Assembly (NCBI RefSeq): GCF_026914265.1
Contig: NC_069133.1
Coordinates: 26,732,272 to 26,796,271 of the forward strand
Source of the DNA: Mya arenaria
Taxonomy: Eukaryota; Mollusca; Bivalvia; Myida; Myidae
Direction: 5' to 3'
DNA length: 64,000 nucleotides
Both the position numbers and the translations under genes were made by a program. Below are positions 1-11,740 of this stretch, piece after piece. Each line of letters begins with the position of its first letter. Within the stretch, counting starts at the first letter, position 1. Under the pieces are notes generated by a model. That model had not been told where the DNA came from, did not search any database, and worked only from the letters and a program-made list of their open reading frames with translations.

Positions 1-738
1 CCGTGGTCGGTTACCTCTCAAACAGGTGGCCACTTCCGGCGACCAGCCGCCTAAATATATCAGTTTTCAGTTACTTATACATTACGGAATTGTTGCCTTT
101 TTTATTAGCTCATTTCAACTCAACTCAATTTTATTTTAGGTAAAGGCATCCGGCCCAGAATATAGCATAAAACAATGTTTATAACAATAATAATAATAAC
201 AGTGCCACCCTACTTTCTTGACTGTTTTCTCTTTTTTCAATCACAGTCATTATTTGTGAAACAATGGATGCTTCTTACTTAGGGCTATTCCAGTAAAACA
301 TATAAGCCACAGGGGGGAGGCAATTATTTAAATAGTATAAAGGTAGGTGTCTTTTTTGCTAATTTACACCCCACAAAGGTAAATTTGCTTCCGTAGGGGA
401 TGGCATAATTTAAAAGTGCCCCCCTCCCCCCCGCGCAGGTTATATGTTTAAATGAAATAGCACTTAGTAGTACACGTCCCATAGTTATCCATTACCAGTA
501 GATGCTATAATGTAATTTGACATATGTCTGACCACTGTACCTATTTGAGAAATGTCTTTATACCTTATTAGTTTTATAATGTATTGTGATCTCATGTTAG
601 TAGGTTTTTTTCTTAAGTAAGGACCGGATAACTTTGGCCTATTGAAATAGTTTGCGTTGCAATTAACATTGAATAATCAACTTTTCGTGAACAATGCATT
701 TACAATGTGTGTGCAATCATATTCTTCTGTTATTTCAG
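1..738 (+). other. intron of the SLC18-like gene (5' exons lie outside the window)
   Basis: I see no exon here. The segment ends in a splice acceptor (tatttcag) directly before the first visible exon at 739. Bases about 139-270 carry a dispersed repeat beginning with a CGGCCCAGAATA motif and an ACAATAATAATAATAAC stretch. A second copy of this repeat, with the same order of short motifs, lies at about 52660-52800. Short poly-C runs occur near 420. Confidence 0.6.
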
Positions 739-3700
739 AGTTAGTTATCGGTACCTGCTCATGTTCGGAACTGGTGTTTTCGTGATTTCGGCTTCAAGTA
801 CGTCACTTTATAAAGTTATATACTCACTTAACACTTTTAGAAAATACAAACAAATAATTATATTGATTTTCTCATGAAGTCATCATTTAAGGCAATCGAT
901 ACCACTACATTAAAAGTATTATTGGATTTTCAGTGCTGGGAGCCAGCCAGACGTTCACGCCGCTACTCATCGGGCGGGCCGTACAGGGAGTCGGGTCCGC
1001 CGCCACCACAATATCAGGTATGTTTATTAATTAGACAAAAAGTTCATGTTTTCGATCTTCATATTCGCATCTTTTGCAATGTTAGTTTTTTCGACATTTT
1101 CTAAAACAGTGTTCATTTTCGAGTCAACACAATCTAACCATTTTATATATAAAATAGTGCTTTACCGCCAAATATATTATTTAATGTTTAGCATGACCAA
1201 ATTTACAAAATTGTTTTGAAAAACAATTCTTTGCCAACATAAATCTGTGATTTAGTCCATTTTGTATTTAAAATAGTGATTTACCCTGATATATAATATT
1301 TAATGATTATCATAACTAAATTTACAAATTGATTAAAAACCCAGTTCGTTGCCAACATAAATATGTGAGTGAGTGCCGTAAACGATTTGTTTCTGTTGTC
1401 TGTTGCCACCAGGTATGAGCATGTTGGCGGAATATTTCTCCGAGGACGAGAGGAGAAGCCAGGCTATGGGGCTCGCCATGGGAGGGTGTGCCCTGGGCAT
1501 TCTAGGTACGCAACCTTAGTAGTAATATTAATAGAGATGTCAAACACAGTCCATTACGTGCTAGATTGCAAATATCAGATTCAACAAAAGATATTGAAAT
1601 TTTTCACAGTATAGTCGAACCCCGTTGGCTCGATCTATCAGGGACAGGCAAAAACACCTCGAGCAAAACGAAAATGCTTATAGCTTCAGTGAAAAATAAT
1701 CGGACCTTAACGACATTGTTTTCAGTGAGCTATCCGTTCGGATCCAGTACGCGCTGTCGGAGACGACCCTGTTCATCGTCGGCATCGCCCCGCCAGCATT
1801 TCTTTAGATTCGGATTGATGTAAAATTATAGTGCTTTCTTTATATCTGACCTTGACCTTGCTTTTAGTGGGCTATCCGTTCGGCGGGCTCCTGTACGCGC
1901 TGTCGGGGAAGACTCTGCCATTCGTCGGCATCGCCCTTCTCGCTTTCCTTAGTCTAGGTTGGTATTGTATCTATTATTATCTGGGACTAAACGGACCCTG
2001 GCTTAAAACTGTCAAGCATTTTAAACATTTTGACGTCATCAATTCATATAGTTGACAAGAATTTCACAGTTAAGGACGCTTTTACAGGAGAGCAATTGCT
2101 GTATTTTCCCTCTAAATAGATCATGACTACTACATTTGCAGTTCATTTAAGACAGCTTGGTTTTAAATATTTGTAATTAATAAGAGACATTATTATATTA
2201 TATTAGTTTAGGCTCTTTCGCTTACTGTGCCTTGTATTCATCATATTATTGTCTGCAGGTCTTCAGTATGAGCTCTTCCAAAAGATCGAAAGCACAGGAA
2301 AGGTACACAAACTCTTTGTATGCCCCCGAAGGTGGGCATATTAAAATCGCACCGTCCGTCCGTCCGTCCGTGCAAGACCCGTGCCCCTACCTCAAAGGTC
2401 AAGGTCACACTTAGTGTTTATTCACAATGGAGTGCTGCATATAGGACATAGAGTATAGGTTGTCGTGTCCCGGCTGTAACTTTCCCTTGTATGGACAGAT
2501 TTTAAAATGACTTGCCACATGTGTTCCACATACCAAGACGACGTGTCGCGTGCAAGACCCGTGCCCCTACCTCAAAGGTCAAGGTCACACTTAGTCTTTA
2601 TTCACAATGGAGTGCTGCATATAGGACATAGAGTATAGGTTGTCGTGTCCGGGCTGTTACTTTCCCATGTATAGACAGATTTTAAAATAACTTGCCACAT
2701 GTGTTCCACATACCAAGACGACGTGTCGCGTGCAAGACCCGTGCCCCTACCTCAAAGGTCAAGGTCACACTTAGTGTTTATTCACAATGGAGTGCTGCAT
2801 ATAGGACATAGAGTATAGGTTGTCGTGTCCGGGCTGTAACTTTCCCTTGTATGGACAGATTTTAAAATAACTTGCCACATGTGTTCCACATACCAAGACG
2901 ACGTGTCGCGTGCAAGACCCGTGCCCCTACCTCAAAGGTCAAGGTCACACTTAGTCTTTATTCACAATGGAGTGCTGCATATAGGACATAGAGTATAGGT
3001 TGTCGTGTCCGGGCTGTTACTTTCCCATGTATAGACAGATTTTAAAATAACTTGCCACATGTGTTCCACATACCAAGACGACGTGTCGCGTGCAAGACCC
3101 GTGCCCCTACCTCAAAGGTCAAGGTCACACTTAGTCTTTATTCACAATGGAGTGCTGCATATAGGACATAGAGTATAGGTTGTCGTGTCCGGGCTGTTAC
3201 TTTCCCATGTATAGACAGATTTTAAAATAACTTGCCACATGTGTTCCACATACCAAGACGACGTGTCGCGTGCAAGACCCGTGCCCCTACCTCAAAGGTC
3301 AAGGTCACACTTAGTGTTTATTCACAATGGAGTGCTGCATATAGGACATAGAGTATAGGTTGTCGTGTCCGGGCTGTAACTTTCCCTTGTATGGACAGAT
3401 TTTAAAATAACTTGCCACATGTGTTCCACATACCAAGACGACGTGTCGCGTGCAAGACCCGTGCCCCTACCTCAAAGGTCAAGGTCACACTTAGTCTTTA
3501 TTCACAATGGAGTGCTGCATATAGGACATAGAGTATAGGTTGTCCTGTCCGGGCTGTTACTTTCCCATGTATAGACAGATTTTAAAATAACTTGCCACAT
3601 GTGTTCCATATACCAAGACGACGTGTCGCGTGCAAGACCCGTGCCCCTACCTCAAAGGTCAAGGTCACACTTAGTGTTTATTCACAATGGAGTGCTGCAT

Positions 3701-6700
3701 ATAGGACATAGAGTATAGGTTGTCGTGTCCGGGCTGTAACTTTCCCTTGTATGGACAGATTTTAAAATAACTTGCCACATGTGTTCCACATACCAAGACG
3801 ACGTGTCGCGTGCAAGACCCGTGCCCCTACCTCAAAGGTCAAGGTCACACTTAGTGTTTATTCACAATGGAGTGCTGCATATAGGACATAGAGTATAGGT
3901 TGTCGTGTCCGGGCTGTAACTTTCCCTTGTATGGACAGATTTTAAAATAACTTGCCACATGTGTTCCACATACCAAGACGACGTGTCGCGTGCAAGACCC
4001 GTGCCCCTACCTCAAAGGTCAAGGTCACACTTAGTCTTTATTCACAATGGAGTGCTGCATATAGGACATAGAGTATAGGTTGTCGTGTCCGGGCTGTTAC
4101 TTTCCCATGTATAGACAGATTTTAAAATAACTTGCCACATGTGTTCCACATACCAAGACGACGTGTCGCGTGCAAGACCCGTGTCCCTACCTCAAAGGTC
4201 AAGGTCACACTTAGTCTTTATTCACAATGGACTGCTGCATATAGGACATAGAGTATAGGTTGTCGTGTCCGGGCTGTAACTTTCCCTTGTATGGACAGAT
4301 TTTAAAATAACTTGCCACATGTGTTCCACATACCAAGACGACGTGTCGCGTGTAAGACCCGTGCCCCTACCTCAAAGGTCAAGGTCACACTTTGGTGTTT
4401 ATTCACAATGGAGTGCTGCATATATAAGAACATAACAGTGTCGGTTGTCAACTATGGGTGATATTTTTTATGTTTAGAGGCAATTTAAAATAACTTTCCA
4501 TATGTATTTGAAAGGCAAGATCAACTTTTCATGTACTGACCTTGTTCATAGGTCAATGTCACAATCGGGGGCATTCGTCACATACTGTGACAGCTCTTGT
4601 TTATTTATGAAACAAATCGGAAACATAAGTATTGTCTTTAACGCTAAAAATGGATGCGCATGTGTCGATTCGTCCCGTTTTGTCTCAGACACCAGAACGC
4701 CAAGACAAACTGCAGAACGCGAAGCCGACATTTTTCGTGTCGTTTTCTCTCGGGCAAATGTGATATTAAAATTATATTTTCGTTCTGTCCATCCTATTGC
4801 TGAGTGTCACGGTATGTTGCAGGTCGAGACTGGGTCCTCCTCGTTACTGACGCTTCTCTGGGATCCTTACATTGTTCTCTGTGCAGGTATGGGTCTATGG
4901 TTCTTTCTGTAGGACTTTACAAAATTAGCAAAAATACTAATAATATTATTTACTTCATTTTTTCCCCACTAAGACATAGCAAAAATGGTTGTTTCCGCTT
5001 TACCGACCCTATTTGTTGCACCCGACCCTTATATTTCTACATTTTCTATTGCCAGCAAATATAAGCTTTAATTTATTTTCTCCGTTTGGTATACATTTTC
5101 GGAAGTAGTTTCTTGCACGGGAAAGACACGAGAATAAACCAATACCTAATTGCGACTTTTGTTCGGTGTAAAAAATGATATTAATATTCAACTTTATTAA
5201 AATATATATATGAATAATTAAATATATCTACGCTAAACTTTTTGGCTTGTGAAATTGAAACCAATCCTTAATTTATTAGTATATTGATTATGATGTGGGT
5301 TGATCGAAGCTAACACAAATATCAAAACTACATCAACACTAGATATAAAATATAAATATACAAACTCTCCAAATTCCGTTGCTCCTTTAATGTTTCCCAG
5401 GAGTGATAATGTTGACGTCCATGTCGTTGGCGGTGCTGGAGTCCACAGTGCCCCTCTGGGTCATGGGCACAATGGACGCCAAACAGTGGCAGCTAGGTAC
5501 GTCGGAACTTTCGATGTTTACATTCCATTTATGCAAACTATGTTTGAAAAATGTGTTCACTAAATTTTGCATTCAGGAAAGTAAATCTTGATGCACAAAA
5601 AAAGACCAAATGTATACGTGCCCGTTCAAGCAATCAACACTCCTCGGCCATTTTCCATCGATTGTAACCGCGGATGTATACCGGTACGTCAGTAGAAGTA
5701 GTTCGTAAAATTATAAATAAAAGTATTACATGTTATTAATTGTAGTGTTTTAACGTGTTTTTTTTGCATTAATAAGTTTAAATCGATTGCCGGTGAAGAG
5801 TATCATTGCATATCAATCAAGATTACTTTTTTAGAGTTAAGTCAGTTGAAGAGTTGAACTTCTAAATTAAAATTACGACGCGGTCTACTTGCAGCGTATT
5901 TAAATGTTAAGATTTCTGCCATTGTAATTCGTCCATATACATCCGAGGCTGTTTTCGCTGGTAAATGACCGAGGAGTTCCGAATGCCGTTCAAGAAGTGT
6001 GACACAACCTACTCACTGTTTGAACTGGTACATGGATGAATGGGCTACTTTTTGTGCACAACGTCATCCAGGTTTTGTGTACATTGTACACGTTTAGAAT
6101 GGCGTGCACAAAAACACGCGGAAAGCGAATTATGCGACTATCAACGAGCCTAAGTTTAAATTGACATTTGGCAAACGACTTTTAAATTCAACTCCAACTT
6201 TAACATGCAAGTGAAGCTGTCATATAAGTGAACACACACGTCTTGTTTGGAAACCTCTTGAACGTCTTTGTACACCCACTTGAAGTTGCAACCTTTGTAC
6301 ACCCACTGCGTGGTTCTCCCGCTGCGGCAGTTTAATTGTCCATTTTGAAACTGTTTGCTTGGCAATATTATTTTAAAGTGTATTTTGAATTCATAATTTC
6401 CATCTCACGCACGGAAATTGTTGGCTTAATCAAGTATCGCTTATTTGTTCCAGGTCTGATATTCATTCCAGACAGCGTTGGCTATCTTGTTGGCACCAAT
6501 GTCTTTCCAGTTATCGCCAAAACCTACGGAAGGTGATGGAAATATTGTTTAGTGCCTTTTAAACTCTTGTTACAAGTATTGAAATCGTATTCGTATGACC
6601 TAAATAAACAAACTGATTTAGTCATCTTCTTAAATAAACTTAATTTATGCACTTTCATTAAATGTCATTGTTCTTTGGCTCAAAATTTGAATACTTAAAG

Positions 6701-9700
6701 ATGCACTCTTACTCCCAAATAAGATTAACCACCGGTAATAATATTGTTTTAATATTCCAAAAAGGATGAATAAATGTCGAAAACAATGGTTCATATGAAG
6801 GATAACGAGTTTAATGTGAAAGAAATGAGCATAAAACACGGTATTTCTACCTTATGAGACAATAGTAGATCACAGTAAATCTTTTAGCATTCACCAATCA
6901 TTTAATATTTTTGCGCTTTGTGCTATTAATAACACGATTACAACATTGTTATCAGTAATTAATATTTTCTTTACATTCATTAATTAGTAAGTAGTTAAGG
7001 GTTAATTAGTCAAAATTGATGTTTGTTATACATGTATATGTATTGATTTTGAATAAGAATGTCACTTTAATGTGTTACGTTTAATACGGATGCAGGACTA
7101 CAATGCCCGAAAGTGTTATCAGATGTGTAATAATTGATTAGTGATATAATTAATTAGTGATATCATACTTTACTTCTTGGAAAGATTTGTAAAATTTAGG
7201 CAACCTTTACGTCGAATGATCAACGTGTTGTCTTGTAATTTCAGGTGGCTTTTTACCGGTGGTTCTATGGTTTTGATTGGCCTTGGTATGACTTCTGTAA
7301 GTGAGTTTACATCAACGTTTTCTATATACATTGTAAATATTCTAAACACCCTTCATAAGACGGGACGCATTATTTATTCACCTGCGGTTGGTCGGATAGC
7401 TTCTAGTAAGTTATCCGCGCTCGAAGTTTTTATCTGATAATCGCCAAATTAGATTATATGTGTATTGGTTAAATATCTGGGCCAAGTTCAATAACCAAGC
7501 ATGTCGCCCTTGTCATTCCAAGGTTATAGCCCTTGAATTGTTGATATGTTATCCGCAATGTAATTCGAGGAGTGGAGCCTTGTCCGATCATCATCAAACT
7601 TGGACAACATTGTTAGGGGCAGAATATCACTGCCAAATTCGTGAACAAACCATTTCGACCTCTCTCTTAATAGTTATCGCACTTGAGTTGCTTAATTCAC
7701 TAAAATATTTCTGTTAACAACTGACAACAAATCATTATTTCGATGGGTATATCTAGTGACAGTCGAAAATCTTGTTGCTGTTGACGTATATGTATCTTAT
7801 AAGTCAACGATTAAGTTCCTTTCAATGTTTTAAAATGTTATGGTTTGACTGCCGATTGCTGATGCAAATAATGTCTAGGGTATTTTCAAAAAACGTCTTA
7901 AATATTTCTTAGAAACACTGGAATTTCACTTTAGATCACTTAAAATAAGTGAGTTCTTCCAAAAATATTTTGTATTAATGCGTCGTTGTGAACTATAGAA
8001 TACGGCCCCTTTTTGCCTGTTAACTTTGTGTTATTTTCAGATTCCATTTTGTCGGGAGATGATACATTTGATGATTCCGCACGTCTGTCTTGGCATAGGA
8101 GTTGGTATGTACTTCCATTTGCAAATGAACTTAGCATTTCAAGGTTTTAAAGAACAGCCAAGTGAACCGTCCCTCGACTTTACACATCAAGAGAATGTGT
8201 AATCGTTTTTGCATCATGTGGGTCTAATTACACCGAAAATCATCCATACATAAACAGTTGGTTGTTGTTTCACTTGAACCTGGCAACTAATTCGTAGCTT
8301 TATATTACGTAGCAATATCTGTTTGGTCCCAAACTATTTTTTAACTCCACCGATTCCTCTGGTGATGAGGTTTAAACTGAATCTTTCATCGGTGCAAAAT
8401 TGCACTGCGGGCGTGCTTTGTTAAACCGACTGATATAAGCGCTACATGCAGTTTAATTTTAATAGCACAATGGCTGTACTTGCTATATGCATGAAGATTA
8501 CGAAGTACTGTGATGCGTCACACCTGTGACCTGGCTGACTGCGCCATTGTCATCACGCGGTAATCGTTCCTGTTTCAGGCGTTGCTGACGCCGCAATCAT
8601 GCCGCTGTTGGCTCTACTGATGGACGGCCGTCACACGAGCACTTACGGAAGTGTGTACGCTATTGTTCAGCTTGCCGTCTGTTTAGCATACTCACTTGGT
8701 AAGTAGCTACGAACGTACTTTTATTATCAGGAGCTAGAACTTTGACATCTTGCCGATATTGGCTCTAGTGATGGAATGCCGTCATACAAGCACGTACGGA
8801 AGTGTTTACGCTACAGTAATGTTCAGCTGTGTTTAGCATACGCGCTTGGTGAGTAAAAACGTGCGTTAATGTTTCACATGATTTAATTGACATCTTACCG
8901 TGATTGGCTCTAACGGTGGACGGCGGTCATACACACATTGTTCAGGTAGCCATATGTCTAGACACCATACTGCTTTGGTAAGTAAAACCTTGCGTTAATG
9001 TATCAAAGTCAGAGGTCAAATGACATATTGCCTCTGTTGGCTCCACTGATTGACAGTTCATGCGACTAAATTTATAAAATGTTAATTTTTCCTCACACAA
9101 ATGGAATAGTTTATGTTGATCTTCATAAAATTTGATCAGGTTATTTGTATGAACGATATTTCTGATCGGTATAAGTCTGGGTCTTGTTAGTTAAAAAAAA
9201 TAGGTCATGAGCTTAATACTAAGATTTGCAAAATTGCATCATCAAAATAAAAAATCCAGCTTTAAAGTGGCGATGCTACTCACTTGGTTGGTTCAAACCC
9301 GCTTTTATGTAATACAATGGTTAGTTGACATATTGCCATTGTTGGCTCCACTGATTGACATAACATATGAGCACATACTCTGGTGGCGTTGTTGTCGTAA
9401 GTTGAAATTTGCGTATATGGTACTAGGGTCAATTGACATGTTGTTGTTGCTGCTGCTGATGATGATGATGATGCTGCTGTTGCTGTTGTTGTTTTCTCTT
9501 TCAATATTGCATTCATCTTTTTCAGGTCCAGCCATTGCAGGTACAATTGTCAAAAATTATGGCTTCAAATGGTAAGTTGACTACTACACGAAATAGTAAT
9601 TGCACCCGCAACATGAGTTTCTAACTTTTTAAAATTACACACGAGCGCGAAGAGCGAGTTGTATAATTTCGATCACGAATGTTGTGGGTAAGGTTACTGG

Positions 9701-11385
9701 TTTGTACCATGTTGTCGAGGCCAACGTTCAATAATTAGCAAATGTACAGTAAAACTGCGGTCGTTTGAAAAGGCGGTCGTTTGAGAACCGGCGGTCTCTC
9801 GAGGTCGGAGCTTTGTCCCGAACATGTTTCCTTCTATTTTCATATAAAATATACTGACGCTGCATCGAAACCTAAATCGAGGAGTCGAGCACTATAGCCG
9901 GTCCCAAATACGCAAATAATGAACAAAACCTTATGGCTCCCTCGATGTAATTATTTCACACTTTATCCCGAGCGTGTGTTCCAAAATAAACAAACAATTG
10001 CTAGGTGCTTTCGCAAGTTGAAAAAATTGCAATGACAGTTAAAAGGAAATTTGATTTTGCGAAATTTAAATCTGACTAATGCCATAATATATACTGTCAT
10101 ATTTAAATGTTGTTTAGAAAATGTGTTTTTTGTAAAAAATAAACATAATTAACTCTTTATTCATTTATGTTTTTTTTTTCTTTTACATTTCGTATACGAC
10201 AGCCTGTGGGCCTTTGGGCGTTTCCCACAACGCAACACATAATCGGTGTCGTAATAAACAGTAGGTTTGACGACTTCAAACTTAGTACACTGAAAGATAT
10301 TTCATAACAGGCTGGAAAATTGAAACTCAGGTCGTTCGAAACCTCGCTTTCGTCGAGGTTTCAACTCGGACCCCGGCATGCTCGAGCGATCACAGTTTTA
10401 CTGTATAAGTAAATAACGCTATAATTAATCCACACGATAGTAATGGCACGGTCAAGCTCCTATATATACGTGTAACCGTTATGTTATGGGGTTAAATGAA
10501 TATGCGAAAAAAGTGAAAACGGTCTCCATCATGGTACGAACTGTATTGTTACATTAATGATGATGGTGTTAAAATATAAATTAGATTTATTCACCATTTA
10601 AATCATAATCTAATTTGAAATGGTTCAAACACTATCCATTTACTTACGATATGTAACTGCTATTACGATGTCAAAGTATGTTAAATCGTCGGAACTTCCC
10701 AAGTAGGATGCATTCCGTTTCTTTCCATTCAACCCAAGGGTGGCTTTCACACGAAGTAGGGCGCACAGTCTGTTCAATGGGAAGTAACAGAATTGGTCTG
10801 TTGTTGATATCAAACAATGTTTACGTTTGGGTTTTATTGAATAAAATTGTGTTTTGTACTTAAGGGCAATGTGGGGAATGGCGGGTGCCAACTTGGTCTA
10901 TACGCCTCTGTGTGTCCTTCTGCGGGCGCCGCCTCTAGCTTCGGACACACAGGTCAGTTTAACAAACCTACTACAATTGTTGTGAACGTCAAAGCTATGT
11001 AAGACAACGGGTGCAAACCTACATACCATTGTGCGTGCTGATGCGGACCTATTGATTATTATGATATTCGTGAGCACTGATTGTATTTATTATAGGTACT
11101 GAATTTGATGAGCATTGCATTATTTTGGACGGCCTAGATGATCAGCCCTTTTTGATGTTTTAACTTATAGAACAAAATGTACATATTATCAACTAGCGGT
11201 CTAACATTTTCCAGGCTACTTAAAACGAACACAATCTTGCTTGTTAAGTTAAACCTAAAAATTCAATCCTGATCCATGGATATATTTGTATTCCTATCTA
11301 GTGTATTTTGGGGGACATGGACGACGATGACGACAATATCAGAGAGACGTCAGCTGACGTGCCGTCCTATACCGCTCTCGAATGA
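739..11385 (+). CDS. SLC18-family vesicular amine transporter-like protein, 3' part (14 exons, start upstream of window)
   Basis: Exons: 739-797, 934-1017, 1413-1505, 1868-1957, 2259-2302, 4823-4886, 5401-5496, 6454-6532, 7245-7296, 8041-8104, 8579-8698, 9526-9571, 10865-10952, 11302-11385 (stop TGA). Phases agree at every junction and give about 353 residues. The order of blocks follows vesicular monoamine/acetylcholine transporters of the major facilitator superfamily: LLIGRAVQGVGSAATTISG (TM4 area), YPFGGLLYALSGKTLPF, LLTLLWDPYIVLCAG, LAVLESTVPLWVM (TM7 with its conserved Glu), WQLGLIFIPDSVGYLVGTN, GVADAAIMPLLALLMDGRH (TM10), TYGSVYAI (TM10-11 loop) and LVYTPLCVLLRAPP (TM12), then a short acidic tail ending SYTALE. 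In rat VMAT1 numbering D404 and H419 are kept but D431 is Gln. The N-terminus with TM1 is outside the window. The family would load an amine into vesicles by proton exchange; the substrate is unknown. An SLC18 paralogue rather than a true VMAT or VAChT is the likely reading. Confidence 0.85.
1726..1815 (+). pseudogene. decayed duplicate of SLC18-like exon 4
   Basis: This stretch follows a splice-acceptor-like ttttcag and matches the working exon at 1868-1957 nearly end to end (GCTATCCGTTCGG, TACGCGCTGTCGG, TCGTCGGCATCGCCC shared in order). It has small deletions and substitutions that break the reading frame, and it lacks a usable donor. It sits about 50 bases upstream of the intact exon, so it looks like a tandem exon duplication left to decay in the intron. 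Confidence 0.75.
2316..4602 (+). mobile_element. Helentron/Pearl-like non-autonomous Helitron-type element
   Basis: The left end is a hairpin (TATGCCCCCgaaggtGGGCATA) followed by a GTCC microsatellite (GTCCGTCCGTCCGTCC) and then a long tandem core. The right end has an inverted GGGGGCAT, a small hairpin (TCACAtacTGTGA) and CTCTTGTT. Subterminal inverted repeats, a GTCY tract, a tandem core and a 3' hairpin are the architecture described for Helentron/DINE-1/Pearl elements. No coding capacity is present. It starts about 15 bases after an exon of the SLC18-like gene and fills that intron. The family name is an inference from structure only. Confidence 0.6.
2370..4395 (+). repeat. 180-bp tandem array, about 11 copies, two alternating subtypes
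   Basis: The period is exactly 180 bases over nearly the whole array and the copies are almost identical. Two subtypes differ at linked positions: A (gtgttta, gtaac, cccttgtatgg) and B (gtcttta, gttac, cccatgtatag). Their order from left to right is A B A B B A B A A B, then a B/A hybrid, then a diverged A-like end. Every monomer carries AGGTCAAGGTCA, a direct repeat of the nuclear-receptor half-site. The array is the core of the surrounding mobile element. Confidence 0.92.
5631..5985 (+). mobile_element. MITE with 9-bp target duplication, Mutator-like (copy 1)
   Basis: The element is flanked by CCGTTCAAG on both sides (5622-5630 and 5986-5994). Its ends are inverted copies of an ACTCCTCGGCCATTTT-type terminal repeat, continuing inward with an inverted ATACATCCGAGG-like block. 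A full second copy lies at 54774-55090 and a right-end fragment at 45519-45575. There is no coding region. The 9-10 bp target duplications fit Mutator-like elements. It lies in an SLC18-like intron. Confidence 0.75.
6695..7070 (+). mobile_element. TTAA-flanked MITE, family B (copy 1)
   Basis: It begins TTAAAGATGCACTCTTACTC and ends GAATAAGAATGTCACTTTAA, so the terminal repeats are inverted and the borders are TTAA. A second copy with the same internal order lies at 58110-58490. It has no coding capacity. TTAA target choice is typical of piggyBac-type transposases, which is an inference here. It lies in an intron of the SLC18-like gene. Confidence 0.7.
7480..7700 (+). repeat. dispersed bivalve-type repeat fragment
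   Basis: The text contains recurring phrases such as CCAAGTTCAATAACCAAGC and ATCATCAAACTTGGACAACA, which resemble the monomers of the roughly 145-150 bp repeats seen elsewhere in this window. No open frame of note is present. The fragment is intronic. Confidence 0.35.
8740..9400 (+). pseudogene. four or more decayed tandem copies of SLC18-like exon 11 (TM10-TM11 exon)
   Basis: The functional exon is 8579-8698. The intron after it repeats parts of that exon at about 8745-8850, 8885-8975, 9030-9060 and 9325-9395. The first copy keeps TTGGCTCTAGTGATGG, CGTCATACAAGCACGTACGG and TTTAGCATACGCGCTTGG followed by a GTGAGT donor. The second keeps GATTGGCTCTAACGGTGGAC and CTTTGGTAAGT. Copies three and four keep only the first third (TTGGCTCCACTGATTGACA). 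All carry indels that break the frame. Decay increases with distance from the intact exon. Confidence 0.8.
9437..9493 (+). repeat. mixed TTG/CTG/ATG trinucleotide repeat
   Basis: Runs of TTG, CTG and ATG follow each other in the intron. The tract begins with GTCAATTGACATGTTG, which resembles the start of the neighbouring decayed exon copies, so it may have grown out of one of them. Confidence 0.8.
9747..10403 (+). mobile_element. pogo/Tc1-like MITE with TA target duplication
   Basis: The ends are CAGTAAAACTG and CAGTTTTACTG, perfect inverted terminal repeats, each bordered by TA (9745-9746 and 10404-10405). The inner ends (GGTCGTTTGA near the left, CGAGGTTTCAACTCGG near the right) are also partly inverted. 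Related right halves occur at about 59190-59376, and a diverged copy at 37921-38203. TA duplication with CAGT ends fits Tc1/mariner-pogo elements. No transposase is encoded. Confidence 0.75.
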
Positions 11386-11740
11386 CAACGAGTGTCCAGA
11401 GTGGGAAATAATTGAATACAAGACAGCGACTGTGTCACTCTTAAAATGAAAAGATTATAAGTGTAAATTCTGATTCGATGCATATCACAATTTATCAGGA
11501 AATGTGGGAAAATAAGCGTTCAAGATGCCCAATTCAGCAGGCTTGCTGTTAATTTCTCTATCCGTGAATTAAATTCAAATACATTTGCTAAATGCTACAT
11601 GTAAATGGTTGAAAATGCGAATTAATACCATTTTTTAGTCTCAATCTTTAGACCTTTCGTAAAATGGTCCCACTAAGAAGCGTCTATACCATTGTAGATG
11701 AATGGAACGCAAACAGTGCTATGTAGAATACAGAACTCGT

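Noticed and set aside
4502-4912. Open frame of 136 codons spanning the element end and SLC18-like exon 6
   Set aside because: Only 4823-4886 matches the transporter family; the rest is element and intron.
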